This document shows positions 1 through 9,300 of a stretch of DNA of 64,000 nucleotides, piece after piece. How positions within the stretch are numbered: position 1 is the first letter of the stretch; every line of letters begins with the position of its first letter. The position numbers were made by a program, and so were the translations under genes. A model generated the notes under the pieces. The model saw only the letters and a program-made list of their open reading frames with translations, searched no databases and was not told the origin of the DNA. Source of the DNA: Pseudomonadota bacterium (GTDB taxonomy: Bacteria > Pseudomonadota > Gammaproteobacteria > Burkholderiales > Rhodocyclaceae); the NCBI GenBank assembly GCA_018241725.1, contig JAFEDI010000126.1:1-64000 (forward strand). The letters are read 5' to 3'.

Positions 1-627
1 CAGCGAGTAGGCGTAGTCGGCACCCGGGCGGGCCTGCTTGTAGAGGCGCGGCACGGTTTCCAGATTGTGGTTCATGACGTCCGGCGTGGACTGGTCGAAG
101 ATGTCCAGCGCCACGTCCATGCGGCCGCGGAAATCTGGCACCAGCACTTCGATGGTGGTCTTGGGGCTGGCTTCGCGGGTGGAGCGGATGCACTCGACGA
201 AGTGCTGGGCGCCGCCGTCGCGCAGGTCGTCCCGGTCCACGCTGGTGATCACCACGTAGTTGAGGCGCATCGCGGCGATGGTTTTGGCCAGGTTGGCGGG
301 CTCGTTGACGTCCAGCGGCTCGGGGCGGCCGTGGCCGACGTCGCAGAAGGGGCAGCGGCGGGTGCAGATGTCACCCATGATCATGAAGGTGGCCGTGCCC
401 TTGCCGAAGCATTCGTGGATGTTGGGGCAGGAGGCTTCTTCGCAGACGGTGTGCAGCTTGTGCTCGCGCAGGGTGTCCTTGATCTCGTTGAAGCGTTCGG
501 CTTCGACGCCGGCACCGAGCTTGATGCGGATCCAGTCGGGCTTCTTGAGGCGCTCGGCGGGAACGATCTTGATGGGGATGCGGGCGGTTTTTTCGGCGCC
601 GCGTTGCTTGCGGCTCTCGGAATCCAT
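1..627 (-). CDS. lipA: Lipoyl synthase LipA (3' end outside window)
   Basis: Radical SAM enzyme that inserts two sulfurs into protein-bound octanoyl groups to make lipoyl cofactors of 2-oxoacid dehydrogenases and the glycine cleavage system. The first 209 residues are present; the C-terminus lies left of position 1. The auxiliary cluster cysteines C62, C67 and C73 (C-x4-C-x5-C) and the radical SAM motif CTRRCPFC (C88, C92, C95) are both visible. The ATG is at 625-627, 5 bp after the lipB stop, so lipB and lipA are co-oriented and almost certainly co-transcribed. Confidence 0.97.
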   Translation of the reverse strand, partial: MDSESRKQRGAEKTARIPIKIVPAERLKKPDWIRIKLGAGVEAERFNEIKDTLREHKLHTVCEEASCPNIHECFGKGTATFMIMGDICTRRCPFCDVGHGRPEPLDVNEPANLAKTIAAMRLNYVVITSVDRDDLRDGGAQHFVECIRSTREASPKTTIEVLVPDFRGRMDVALDIFDQSTPDVMNHNLETVPRLYKQARPGADYAYSL

Positions 628-632
628 TGAAT

Positions 633-1262
633 CTAATCCTTTGGTAAGGCGGTGGGCGGTACTTCGGGAAAATGCCGCTGGAGGTGGCCGAGAAGCCGTT
701 CGGCGACTTCGTCGGGGCCTTCAGTCACGCCGAAGTCCTTGAGTTGTATTGTCTTGAGCCCACTATAGCCGCAAGGGTTGATCCACGTAAACGGGGTTAA
801 ATCCATGTCGACGTTAAGGGAAAGGCCGTGATAGCTGCAGCCGTTGCGTACGCGCAGGCCTAGGGCGGCGACCTTCTCGCCGGCGATATACACGCCGGGG
901 GCGCCGTCCTTGCGCTCGGCAACGAGGCCGAAGTCGGCGATGCAGTCGATGATGGCCTGTTCGAGCAGGTTCACCATTTCGCGCACCTTGAGGTGGCGGC
1001 GGTGCAGGTCGAGCAGCAGGTAGGCGACCACCTGGCCGGGGCCGTGGTAGGTGATCTGGCCGCCGCGATCGATCTTGACCAGCGGGATTTCAGTGGCGTG
1101 CAGCAGGTGTTCGGGCTTGCCGGCCTGGCCGAGGGTATATACGGGTGGGTGCTGGACCAGCCACAACTCGTCCGGGGTGGTGTCGTTGCGGCTGGCGGTG
1201 AATTCCTGCATGGCCCGCCAGGTGGGCTCGTAGGGCACCAGGCCCAGGTGGCGGACGATCAC
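633..1262 (-). CDS. lipB: Octanoyl-[ACP]:protein N-octanoyltransferase LipB
   Basis: Transfers octanoate from acyl carrier protein to lipoyl domains, the step before LipA. 209 residues, the usual length. Family motifs are visible: the [12 protein letters not shown] block (residues 66-77) and the catalytic pair Lys130 (GEKVAALG) and Cys164 (INPCGYSGL). The start is GTG and overlaps the stop of the upstream DUF493 gene by 4 bp (GTGA), which indicates translational coupling. The order ybeD-lipB-lipA is the common proteobacterial one. Confidence 0.97.
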   Translation of the reverse strand: MIVRHLGLVPYEPTWRAMQEFTASRNDTTPDELWLVQHPPVYTLGQAGKPEHLLHATEIPLVKIDRGGQITYHGPGQVVAYLLLDLHRRHLKVREMVNLLEQAIIDCIADFGLVAERKDGAPGVYIAGEKVAALGLRVRNGCSYHGLSLNVDMDLTPFTWINPCGYSGLKTIQLKDFGVTEGPDEVAERLLGHLQRHFPEVPPTALPKD

Positions 1263-1528
1263 AGTACGACCTTGACCATGGGGTGGGCGGTCAGCGCCCG
1301 GTAGAGGTCGTCGAGCTGGGCCTGGGAAATGGCATTGACGGTACAGGTGATGGACAGGTAGTTGCCCTTGGCCGACGGGCGCATTTCCATCAATGTGCCG
1401 TCGAAATCCGGTGCGTGCACCGTCACCACTTCCAGCACTGCCTGGGCGAAGCCGTCGACCCGCGCGCCCATGATCTTGATCGGGAATTCACAGGGGAATT
1501 CGAGCAGGGTGGTGCGTTGTTCAGTCAT
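1259..1528 (-). CDS. ybeD: YbeD/DUF493 family protein
   Basis: Small (89 aa) cytoplasmic protein of the DUF493 family, typically found beside lipB; the fold resembles the ACT-like regulatory domain of D-3-phosphoglycerate dehydrogenase and the exact role is unknown. The start ATG at 1526-1528 is preceded by AGGAAC, while an upstream in-frame start would add 16 unconserved-looking residues. Recognisable sequence: LLEFPCEFPIKIMG near the N-terminus and GNYLSITCTVNA in the core. Overlaps lipB by 4 bp. Confidence 0.92.
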   Translation of the reverse strand: MTEQRTTLLEFPCEFPIKIMGARVDGFAQAVLEVVTVHAPDFDGTLMEMRPSAKGNYLSITCTVNAISQAQLDDLYRALTAHPMVKVVL

Positions 1529-1645
1529 GGCTGTTCCTGGTTGAGGGTGGGGCGTCGGGGCGCGTGCCGCTTTCATCTTCGTTAGATGCGGGCGCGGCCG
1601 CGCAACTTCAAGTCTCCCGACGCGCTACCTCGAGCCGCGCGGTGT

Positions 1646-2770
1646 TCAGAACTTCTTGAACCACAGGCGGATGGCGTCCCACAGGCGACCGAACCAGCCG
1701 GCTTCCTGCACCTCGTCGAGGGCGACCAGCGGGTATTCGCCGATGGTTTTGCCGTCGACGGACAGCTGTACGCTGGCGATCTTCTGGCCCTTGGCGATCG
1801 GGGCGATCAGGTCCGGCGGGGTGACAATGTTGGTCTTCACCTTCTGGGCATCGCCCTTCGGCAGGGACAGCACCAGGTCGCTCAGCACGCCGACCTTGAC
1901 GTTGTTCTCGGCACCCTTCCAGACGCGGAAATCGCTGACGGCCTGGTTGGCGGAATAGATCTTGGCGGAGTCGTAAGCCAGGTAGCCCCAGTTGAGCAGC
2001 TTCTGGGACTCTTGCGCACGCACGCTGTCGCTGGCGGTGCCGACCACCACCGAGATCAGGCGGCGGTCGTTGCGCTTGGCAGAGGAGATCAGGCAGTAGC
2101 CGGCGCTCTCGGTGTGGCCGGTCTTGAGGCCATCGACGGTGGGATCGAGGGACAGCAGGCGGTTGCGGTTGGGCTGGCGGATCTTGTTGTAGGTGTATTC
2201 CTTGATGGAATAGATCGGGTAGAAGTCCGGGAAGTCGCGGATGATCGCGGCGGACAGCGTGGCCAGGTCGCGCACCGAGGCCAAGTGGGTCGGGGCGGGC
2301 AGGCCGGTGGAGTTCTCGAAGTGGGTGTTCTTCAGGCCGAGGCGGGCGGCTTCCTTGTTCATCAGCTGCACGAAGTTCTCTTCGGAGCCGGCGATGGCTT
2401 CGGACAGCGCGATGCAGGCGTCGTTGCCGGACTGGATGATCATGCCGTGGATCAGTTCCTTCACGGTGACCGGCATGTTGGGCTCGATGAACATCTTGGA
2501 GCCGCTGATCTTCCAGGCCTTTTCAGACACCGGCACGATCTGGTCGAGGGTGATGGTCTTGTTCTTGATCGCCGCGAACGTGAGGTAAGCGGTCATCAGC
2601 TTGGTCAGCGAGGCCGGTTCGATGCGCTCGTCGGGGTTCTCGGACGTGAGCACCTGGCCGGAGCCGACATCGACAAGCAGCCATGCCCGTGCGGCGACGG
2701 TCGGCGGGACCATCTGGGAGAAGACGAGGGTGGGAATCAGCAGCAGGAGCAGGACGAAACGACGCAACAT
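1646..2770 (-). CDS. dacC: D-alanyl-D-alanine carboxypeptidase (PBP5/6 family)
   Basis: Penicillin-binding protein that trims the terminal D-Ala from peptidoglycan pentapeptides in the periplasm. 374 residues. It starts with a signal peptide (MLRRFVLLLLLIPTLVFS); the frame stays open 60 codons upstream, but that stretch is not protein-like. All three active-site motifs are present: SLTK (S54-K57), SGN (114-116) and KTG (216-218). The C-terminus ends in an amphipathic membrane-anchoring helix (WFGRLWDAIRLWFKKF), as in PBP5/PBP6. In many relatives a D-amino acid transaminase lies between this gene and ybeD; here it is absent. Confidence 0.95.
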   Translation of the reverse strand: MLRRFVLLLLLIPTLVFSQMVPPTVAARAWLLVDVGSGQVLTSENPDERIEPASLTKLMTAYLTFAAIKNKTITLDQIVPVSEKAWKISGSKMFIEPNMPVTVKELIHGMIIQSGNDACIALSEAIAGSEENFVQLMNKEAARLGLKNTHFENSTGLPAPTHLASVRDLATLSAAIIRDFPDFYPIYSIKEYTYNKIRQPNRNRLLSLDPTVDGLKTGHTESAGYCLISSAKRNDRRLISVVVGTASDSVRAQESQKLLNWGYLAYDSAKIYSANQAVSDFRVWKGAENNVKVGVLSDLVLSLPKGDAQKVKTNIVTPPDLIAPIAKGQKIASVQLSVDGKTIGEYPLVALDEVQEAGWFGRLWDAIRLWFKKF

Positions 2771-2897
2771 GGTGGGGTGGGGAGAAGCAAAAGCGCAATT
2801 ATAGACACCCCGTCCGGTGCCCGACGCCCGAGTTTGTAATGGTTTTTTTGCGCTGCTGCGGGAACTCCAGTAGTGTGTCCCTGTCTGGTTTGAAGCA

Positions 2898-3215
2898 ATG
2901 CAACTCATTCGCCGCGGTCTCTCCCTCGTGCTGGCCTGTCTCGTGCTCATATGGGCAGGGGCGGCCTTTGCCGACGATTGCGTCGATGCGGCGGAAGACC
3001 TGGCCGACTACATGCAGAGTGCGGAGCAGTTCCATCCGGAGGTCGAACCGCAGGTCCCCGATCTGCATGGCGCCGACCCACAGGACTGCCCGGCACTTTC
3101 AAGCGGCATTCCTCTCCCTGTCCTCCATCTCGTAGAAGTCCGCCCGGAAGCCATTCCGCCGGTGTGGCACTCCATCCTGCCGCAGCCCGCGGCGCCGCCT
3201 CCCAGACATTCCTGA
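2898..3215 (+). CDS. Small secreted protein at the head of the metal efflux operon
   Basis: I do not recognise a family. 105 residues with a clear signal peptide (MQLIRRGLSLVLACLVLIWAGAAFA, cleavage before DDC), two cysteines in the mature part, several histidines and a proline-rich tail (PQPAAPPPRHS). It lies 122 bp upstream of, and in the same direction as, an outer membrane factor gene of an RND metal pump. Small periplasmic proteins with scattered His/Cys near such pumps often bind or sense metal, but that is inference here. Could also be a poorly conserved leader ORF. Confidence 0.6.
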   Translation: MQLIRRGLSLVLACLVLIWAGAAFADDCVDAAEDLADYMQSAEQFHPEVEPQVPDLHGADPQDCPALSSGIPLPVLHLVEVRPEAIPPVWHSILPQPAAPPPRHS

Positions 3216-3337
3216 ACAGCCTGCCCCCCAAGGGGCCGGCTGCGCCTTCACGTCTTGTTCCGGACGGGCCTTGTGTCGCCTGTCGGTTGTCGCATAACAA
3301 AACGAGAGCAGCGCCCGCTGGGTGCTGAAGAATCCGC

Positions 3338-4564
3338 ATGTTCAGGAAGTCCTTTATGGCGGCCGCCCTTTTGCTGGCTGCCGCCCACGCCGTCGCTGAC
3401 GGTCCCGCCACCTATTCCCTGCAAGCCCTGCGCGACGCCGCGCGGGCTGCTCATCCCTCGCTGGCGGCCGCCCGCGCGGCTGTCGAGGCCGGACAGGCGC
3501 AGGTGACCAGTGCCGGCGCCTATCCCAATCCCGAGGTGGAGTTCCTCGCCGGACGCACGCGGGCCCGCTCGCCTGGCGCCACCACCGGGGCGGTACAGAG
3601 CCTTGAGATCACCCAGCGCGTCGACAACCCCTGGCAGCGGGACGCCCGCATCGATGCCGCCAGTTTCGCGCTGAATGCCCGCGAGGCCGAGCGGCGTAGT
3701 TTTGAGAACGATCTGCTGGCCCGCCTCGATCAGCGTTTCTATGAGCTCCTGCGCCGCGAGGCGGAAGTGCGCGCAGCCAAGGAGGATCTGGGCCTTGCCG
3801 AGCAGATCCGTGCCCGCGTGGCGGTGCGCGTGCAGACCGGCGAGTCGCCGCGTTATGAACTTATCAAGGCCGACACTGAACTGCTCAACGCGCAGAAGTC
3901 GGCCGAAGGGGCCGCGCTGCGGGTGTCCCAGGCACGGGCGGGCCTGCGCGCGCTGGTCAGCCCGGCGCTGCCGGCTGAGTTCGCGGTGGACGGTTCGCTG
4001 GCGAGCAGCCCGGTGGTGCCGTCCCTCGACAAGCTGCGTGCCGAGGTATTGGCCCGCAACCCGGAACTGGCGCGCAGCCAGGCCGAGGTGAAGCGTGCCG
4101 AGCGCCAGCTGGAGCTGGAGCGTCTGCGCCGTCATCCCGAGCTGGCCGTCAAGGTGACTGAGGAGCGCGACAGCGAGCTCCGTGATAGCCGCGTCGGCGT
4201 GATCCTCAGCGTGCCGCTGTGGGATCGCCGCCAGGGGCCGGTGGCCGAGGCCGGTGCGCTGCTGAGCAAGAGCCGCAGCGAGCAGGCCGGCCAGGAGCTG
4301 GCGCTGACCCAGGCGCTGGAAGGTGCCTACCGGCAGTACGAGATCGCCCGCACCCAGGTGAATGCCCTCGAGAACGGGATCATCCGCGAGGCGGAGGCCG
4401 CGCTGAAGGTGGCTGAAGCCGCCTACCGCTTCGGCGAGCGCGGCATCCTCGACTACCTGGATGCCCAGCGCGTCTTCCGTGCCGCCCGCAATGAACTCAT
4501 CGCCGCCCGCTACGAACTGCAGCTGGCCGTCATCGAAATCGAGCGCCTGCGCGCTGCTCAATGA
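3338..4564 (+). CDS. TolC-family outer membrane factor of an HME-RND pump (CzcC/CusC-like)
   Basis: Outer membrane channel that exports metal cations received from the RND pump and adaptor. 408 residues with an N-terminal signal peptide (MFRKSFMAAALLLAAAHAVA) followed by two long helical, alanine-rich OEP repeats typical of CzcC. There is no lipobox, unlike CusC. It ends ATGA-style, overlapping the adaptor gene by 4 bp, so the tripartite pump genes are translationally coupled. Substrate cannot be read from this protein. Confidence 0.9.
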   Translation: MFRKSFMAAALLLAAAHAVADGPATYSLQALRDAARAAHPSLAAARAAVEAGQAQVTSAGAYPNPEVEFLAGRTRARSPGATTGAVQSLEITQRVDNPWQRDARIDAASFALNAREAERRSFENDLLARLDQRFYELLRREAEVRAAKEDLGLAEQIRARVAVRVQTGESPRYELIKADTELLNAQKSAEGAALRVSQARAGLRALVSPALPAEFAVDGSLASSPVVPSLDKLRAEVLARNPELARSQAEVKRAERQLELERLRRHPELAVKVTEERDSELRDSRVGVILSVPLWDRRQGPVAEAGALLSKSRSEQAGQELALTQALEGAYRQYEIARTQVNALENGIIREAEAALKVAEAAYRFGERGILDYLDAQRVFRAARNELIAARYELQLAVIEIERLRAAQ

Positions 4565-5781
4565 TCCGGATCGCTCCCATGAAGCTTCGACCGACCACCC
4601 TGGCCACCCTGCTGGCCGCCCTCATGATTTCTGCGTGCAGCAAGGATGCTGCGCAAACCGCCGACAAACCGGCTGCCGACTCCAACGGCACGGCCGCCAT
4701 CGCCGAAGGCGGTGCGGTCAATGCAAAAGCGGTTCCAGCCGACCCGGCACTGGTCAGCGTGCCACCGGGTTTCGGCGCTGAACTGAAGGTGTCGCCGGCC
4801 GGGCAGAGCGCCGTTGCCGACACCCTGCGGGTGGCCGGCAAGGTGGACTTCGACGCTCAGCGGGTGACACGCATCGGCGCGACGGTGACTGGCCGCGTCA
4901 TCGACATCCAGGCCCATCTGGGCCAGGCGGTGAAGGTCGGCGACACGCTGGCGACGATCAACAGCACCGAGCTCAGCGCCGCCCAGCTCACCTACCTGAA
5001 AGCCCGCGCCCAGGCCGACCTGCAGGCGCGCAGCGTGGAGCGGGCGCGTCAGCTGTTCGCCGCCGACGTGATCGGCAAGGCCGAGTTGCAGCGCCGCGAG
5101 AGCGAGCTGGCCATCGCCTCCGCCGAACAGCGCGGCGCGGCCGACCAGTTGCGCGTGCTCGGCATGTCGTCGGCTGCCATCAACCGGCTGGGCAGCTCCG
5201 GCAGCATCAATTCCGTGACCTCGGTGGCGTCCACGATGGCCGGTGTGGTGGTCGAGCGGCCGGTAGCCCAGGGCCAGGTGGTGCAGCCCGCCGACGCGCT
5301 GTTCGTGGTGGCCGACTTGTCCCGCGTGTGGGTTACAGCCGAAGTGCCTGAGCAGCAGGCGGCGCTGGTCAAGGCCGGCCAGGCCGTGGATATCGAAGTG
5401 CCGGCCCTCGGCTCGCGCCTGACCGGCAAACTGATCTACGTGGCCGATACGGTCAATCCGGAAACCCGCACGATCGCCGTGCGCAGCGTGGTGGATAACG
5501 CGTCCCGCCAGCTCAAGCCGGCGATGCTGGCGACCATGCTGATCCAGGCCGCGCCGGTGGAGCGGGTGGTGGTGCCGTCCCAGGCCGTAGTACGCGACGG
5601 CGACGCGGACAACGTCTTCGTCGAGGTGGCGCCGCAGCAGTTCCGTCTGACCTCGGTGCGTCTCGGCCCCGACATGGATGGCCGTCGCGCGGTGCTGTCG
5701 GGCCTCAAGGCCGATCAGCGGATTCTCGTGTCGGGTGCTTTCCACCTGAACAACGAGCGCAAGCGCAAAGAGCTGGAATAA
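4561..5781 (+). CDS. RND periplasmic adaptor (CzcB/CusB-like), probable lipoprotein
   Basis: Membrane fusion protein linking the inner membrane RND pump to the outer membrane factor. 406 residues. The N-terminus carries a lipoprotein signal ending ISAC, then a low-complexity Ala/Asp linker, a lipoyl-like half motif (GATVTGRVIDIQAHLGQAV), an alpha-hairpin (about residues 135-190) and beta-barrel and membrane-proximal domains. Two starts are possible: ATG 4561, overlapping the previous stop, and ATG 4579. No His-rich metal-binding extension is seen. It lies 9 bp before the pump gene. Confidence 0.9.
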   Translation: MIRIAPMKLRPTTLATLLAALMISACSKDAAQTADKPAADSNGTAAIAEGGAVNAKAVPADPALVSVPPGFGAELKVSPAGQSAVADTLRVAGKVDFDAQRVTRIGATVTGRVIDIQAHLGQAVKVGDTLATINSTELSAAQLTYLKARAQADLQARSVERARQLFAADVIGKAELQRRESELAIASAEQRGAADQLRVLGMSSAAINRLGSSGSINSVTSVASTMAGVVVERPVAQGQVVQPADALFVVADLSRVWVTAEVPEQQAALVKAGQAVDIEVPALGSRLTGKLIYVADTVNPETRTIAVRSVVDNASRQLKPAMLATMLIQAAPVERVVVPSQAVVRDGDADNVFVEVAPQQFRLTSVRLGPDMDGRRAVLSGLKADQRILVSGAFHLNNERKRKELE

Positions 5782-5790
5782 GGACGGACC

Positions 5791-8700
5791 ATGATCGAAT
5801 CCCTTGTCCGTGCCGCGCTCCGCCAGCGCCTGGTGGTCGTGGTGGTGGCCGTGGTGCTGCTCGCCTTCGGCCTCAACGCGGCGCGCAAGCTGTCGGTGGA
5901 TGCCTTCCCCGACGTGACCAATGTGCAGGTGCAGATCGCCACCGAAGCCAAGGGGCGTTCCCCCGAGGAGGTGGAGCGCTTCGTCACCGTGCCGCTGGAA
6001 ATCTCCATGACCGGCCTGCCCGGCTTGGAGGAGATGCGTTCCCTCAACAAGCCCGGCCTGTCGCTGATCACCCTGGTGTTCACCGATGCGACCGACGTGT
6101 ATTTCGCCCGCCAGTTGGTGATGGAGCGTCTGCTCGAAGTGGGTAGCCGGATGCCGGAGGGCGTGGTGCCGGTGCTCGGCCCGGTGTCTACCGGCCTCGG
6201 CGAGGTGTACCAGTACACCCTCGACCGTCCCGACGACGGCAACCGGGAGCTGACCGAGAAGGAGCTGACCGAGAGGCGCATTGCGCAGGACTGGGTGGTG
6301 CGCCCGCTGCTGCGGTCGATCCCCGGCGTCGCTGAGATCAACTCCCAGGGCGGCTACGCGCGCCAGTACCAAGTGCTGGTGAACCCCGACCGCCTGCGCC
6401 ATTACAAGATCACCGTGCGCGACGTGTATGAGGCGGTGGCCCGCAACAACGCCAACTCTGGCGGCGGCGTGCTGCCCCAGTACGCCGAGCAGTACCTGAT
6501 CCGTGGCGTCGGTCTGGTGAAGAGCCTGTCCGACATCGGTGCCATCGTGCTGAAGGAGGTTGGCGGCACGCCGGTGTATGTGCGCGACGTGGCGGAGGTG
6601 ACCTTCGGCCACGAGGTGCGCCAGGGGGCGGTGGTGAAGAACGGCGTCACCGAGTCGGTGGGCGGTGTGGTGATGATGCTGCGCGGCGGCAACGCCAAGG
6701 AAGTGGTCAGCCGCATCAAGGCCCGCGTAGCGGAGATCAACGAGAAGGGTATGCTGCCCGACGGGCTGCAGATCGTGCCCTACTACGACCGCTCGGAGCT
6801 GGTGGACGCGGCGTTGCACACGGTGATCAAGGTGCTGCTGGAGGGCATCGCGCTGGTGGTGGTGGTGCTCTTCCTGTTCCTCGGCGACGTGCGTTCGAGC
6901 CTGATCGTGGTGGCCACCCTGGTGCTGACGCCGCTGCTGACCTTCCTGGCGATGAACCATTACGGCATCTCGGCCAACCTGATGTCCCTCGGTGGCCTGG
7001 CGATCGCAATAGGCCTGATGGTGGACGGCTCGGTGGTGGTGGTGGAGAACGCCTTCGCACGTCTCGGCCACGCTACCGAGCGCGGCGAGAGCAAGGTGCG
7101 CATCATCTTCGATGCGGTGCGCGAGGTGTCCACGCCGGTGATCTTCGGGGTCAGCATCATCATCCTGGTGTTCCTGCCGCTGATGACGCTGCAGGGCATG
7201 GAAGGCAAGATGTTCGCGCCGCTGGCCTATACCATCGCCATCGCGCTGGCGGTGTCCCTCTTCCTGTCCCTGACCCTCACCCCGGTGCTGTCGTCCTACC
7301 TGCTGAAGGGGGGCGCCGAGCACGACACCTGGCTGATCGCCAAGATCAAGGCGCCTTACCTGAAGCTGCTGCACTGGGCAGTGGCCAACAGCCGCAAGAC
7401 CGTCACCGGCGGGGTGGTCCTGCTGGTCGTCACGCTGGGCATGTTCCCCTTCCTCGGCACCGCCTTCATCCCCGAGATGAAGGAAGGTTCGGTGGTGCCC
7501 GGCATCAACCGGGTGCCGAACATCTCGCTGGACGAGTCCGTCAAGATGGAAATGGAGGCGATGCGGCTGGTGATGCAGGTGCCGGGCGTCAAATCGGCGA
7601 TCTCGGGTGTCGGCCGCGGCGAATCGCCAGCCGACCCACAGGGCCAGAACGAGTCGACTCCGATCGTCAGCCTCAAGCCGCGTGACGAGTGGCCGGCCGG
7701 ATGGACCCAGGACGACATCGCCACGGCGATGCGCGAGAAGCTGAAGGCCCTGCCCGGCGTGCAGGTGGTGATGGCCCAGCCGATCTCCGACCGGGTGGAC
7801 GAGATGGTTACCGGCGTGCGCTCCGACGTGGCGATCAAGGTCTTCGGCGACGACCTGGACGAACTGAAGAAGAAGGCCGAGGAGATCGCCCGCGTGGCGG
7901 GCGGTATCACCGGCTCCGAGGACATCCGCGTCGAGCGGGTCACCGGCCAGCAATACCTGTCCATCGAGATCGATCGCCAGGCCATCGCCCGCCATGGCCT
8001 CAACGTGTCGGATGTGAACGACACCATCGAGGCGGCCATCGGCGGCAAGCAGGCCACCGAGGTGTACGAGGGCGAGCGGCGCTTCGCGTCGGTGGTGCGT
8101 CTGCCGGAGAGTTTCCGCGACAACGTGGAGAAAATCGGCGACATCCTGATCAGCACGCCTGGCGGTGCCCAGGTGGCGCTGGAGAACCTGGCTTCGATCC
8201 GCGTCGCCGACGGTCCGGCGCAGATCTCCCGCGAGCTCGCCAAGCGCCGCATCGTGGTCGGTGTGAACGTGAAGGACCGGGACCTGGGCGGCTTCGTCGC
8301 CGAGCTGCAGAAGGCGGTGGATGCCAAAGTGCAGCTGAAGGAAGGCTATTACCTGGAGTGGGGCGGCCAGTTCCAGAACCTGGAGCGGGCCATGGGCCAC
8401 CTGACGATCATCATCCCGGTGACCGTCGGGGCGATCTTCTTCCTGCTGTTCCTGTTGTTCGGCTCCCTCAAGCTGGCCAGCCTGATCATCCTGGTGCTGC
8501 CTTTTGCCAGCGTTGGCGGAGTGATAGGCCTGTTGGTGACCGGCGAATACCTGTCGGTGCCGGCCTCGGTGGGCTTCATCGCGCTGTGGGGGATCGCCGT
8601 GCTCAACGGGGTGGTGCTGGTGAGCTACATCCGCAGCCTGCGCACCGAGGGGGTGCCGCTGGCCGAGGCGGTGGTGAAGGGGGCGACGCTGCGCTTCCGG

Positions 8701-8892
8701 CCGGTGATGATGACCGCGACGGTCGCCCTGCTGGCGCTGGTGCCTTTCCTGTTCGCCACGGGGCCGGGCTCGGAAGTGCAGCGTCCGCTGGCCATCGTGG
8801 TGATCGGCGGCCTGATCACCTCGACGCTGTTGACCCTGGTGGTGCTGCCGACCCTCTACAAGTGGTTCGACGACACCCCCTACGAAGCCTGA
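5791..8892 (+). CDS. Heavy-metal efflux RND pump (CzcA/CusA family)
   Basis: Inner membrane proton/metal antiporter of the HME-RND family, 1033 residues, the expected length. The N-terminal TM1 is followed by the usual VDAFPDVTNVQVQI block. TM4 carries an acidic proton-relay segment (AIAIGLMVDGSVVVVEN). The repeat architecture of two large periplasmic loops, each followed by six TM segments, is intact (second block from about residue 860). The TM4 motif is intermediate between Cu/Ag and divalent-cation pumps, so I do not assign the metal. The long frame on the opposite strand (4558-8400) is a codon-bias shadow. Confidence 0.95.
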   Translation: MIESLVRAALRQRLVVVVVAVVLLAFGLNAARKLSVDAFPDVTNVQVQIATEAKGRSPEEVERFVTVPLEISMTGLPGLEEMRSLNKPGLSLITLVFTDATDVYFARQLVMERLLEVGSRMPEGVVPVLGPVSTGLGEVYQYTLDRPDDGNRELTEKELTERRIAQDWVVRPLLRSIPGVAEINSQGGYARQYQVLVNPDRLRHYKITVRDVYEAVARNNANSGGGVLPQYAEQYLIRGVGLVKSLSDIGAIVLKEVGGTPVYVRDVAEVTFGHEVRQGAVVKNGVTESVGGVVMMLRGGNAKEVVSRIKARVAEINEKGMLPDGLQIVPYYDRSELVDAALHTVIKVLLEGIALVVVVLFLFLGDVRSSLIVVATLVLTPLLTFLAMNHYGISANLMSLGGLAIAIGLMVDGSVVVVENAFARLGHATERGESKVRIIFDAVREVSTPVIFGVSIIILVFLPLMTLQGMEGKMFAPLAYTIAIALAVSLFLSLTLTPVLSSYLLKGGAEHDTWLIAKIKAPYLKLLHWAVANSRKTVTGGVVLLVVTLGMFPFLGTAFIPEMKEGSVVPGINRVPNISLDESVKMEMEAMRLVMQVPGVKSAISGVGRGESPADPQGQNESTPIVSLKPRDEWPAGWTQDDIATAMREKLKALPGVQVVMAQPISDRVDEMVTGVRSDVAIKVFGDDLDELKKKAEEIARVAGGITGSEDIRVERVTGQQYLSIEIDRQAIARHGLNVSDVNDTIEAAIGGKQATEVYEGERRFASVVRLPESFRDNVEKIGDILISTPGGAQVALENLASIRVADGPAQISRELAKRRIVVGVNVKDRDLGGFVAELQKAVDAKVQLKEGYYLEWGGQFQNLERAMGHLTIIIPVTVGAIFFLLFLLFGSLKLASLIILVLPFASVGGVIGLLVTGEYLSVPASVGFIALWGIAVLNGVVLVSYIRSLRTEGVPLAEAVVKGATLRFRPVMMTATVALLALVPFLFATGPGSEVQRPLAIVVIGGLITSTLLTLVVLPTLYKWFDDTPYEA

Positions 8893-8905
8893 TCAAGACT
8901 TGAAA

Positions 8906-8927
8906 GGGCTGCCCTGCGGGGCAGCCC
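8906..8927 (+). other. Intercistronic hairpin between RND pump and PII-like gene
   Basis: Perfect 9-bp inverted repeat (GGGCTGCCC, loop TGCG, GGGCAGCCC) 13 bp after the pump stop and 22 bp before the PII-like start. It has no U-run, so it is more likely an mRNA-stabilising or partial attenuation hairpin than a full terminator. It could set a lower or different expression level for the downstream gene. Confidence 0.6.
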
Positions 8928-8949
8928 GCCGTAGTACGAAGGAGACATC

Positions 8950-9288
8950 ATGAAAGAGATACGAGCCGTCATCCGGCCCCAAAAACTGCCCCGCCTGCGC
9001 GAGGTACTGCGGGCCGTGCCGGGTTTTCCCGGGATGACCATCAGCAAGGCGGTGGGCTGCGGCGCCACAGTGCGTCACATACCGGCCACCATCAAGGACG
9101 AGCTGACGGATTTCAGCGACAAGGTACGGGTCGAGATCATCGCGCCCGATGAGCTGGTGGATGCGCTGGTCGAGCAGATCGTGCAGGTTGCCAGCACCGG
9201 TCAGACCGGTGATGGGTTGGTGTGGGTGGTCGATGTGGACCGCGCGGTGTTCATCCGCAAGACCGTCGACGGCGCTCCGCAGGCCTGA
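8950..9288 (+). CDS. PII-like protein of the metal-efflux-associated group (PII-NG type)
   Basis: 112-residue member of the GlnB/GlnK superfamily. The N-terminal beta strand (KEIRAVIRPQKLPRLREVL) and B-loop (TGQTGDGLVWVV, matching canonical TGRIGDGKIFV) are clear. The T-loop is short and lacks the uridylylated Tyr51 and its RGAEY-like context, so it cannot be controlled by GlnD in the usual way. A PII subgroup lacking the PROSITE signatures and linked to CusABC-type pumps has been described (PII-NG). A role as ligand or metal sensor acting on the pump is inference. Start: ATG after GAAGGAG. Confidence 0.85.
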   Translation: MKEIRAVIRPQKLPRLREVLRAVPGFPGMTISKAVGCGATVRHIPATIKDELTDFSDKVRVEIIAPDELVDALVEQIVQVASTGQTGDGLVWVVDVDRAVFIRKTVDGAPQA

Positions 9289-9300
9289 GGCGCCGGGCGC

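Noticed and set aside
4558-8400. 1280-codon open frame on the minus strand opposite the RND pump
   Set aside because: His/Gln/Arg/Gly-rich composition typical of the antisense of a GC-rich gene; the plus strand codes for clear adaptor and pump proteins.
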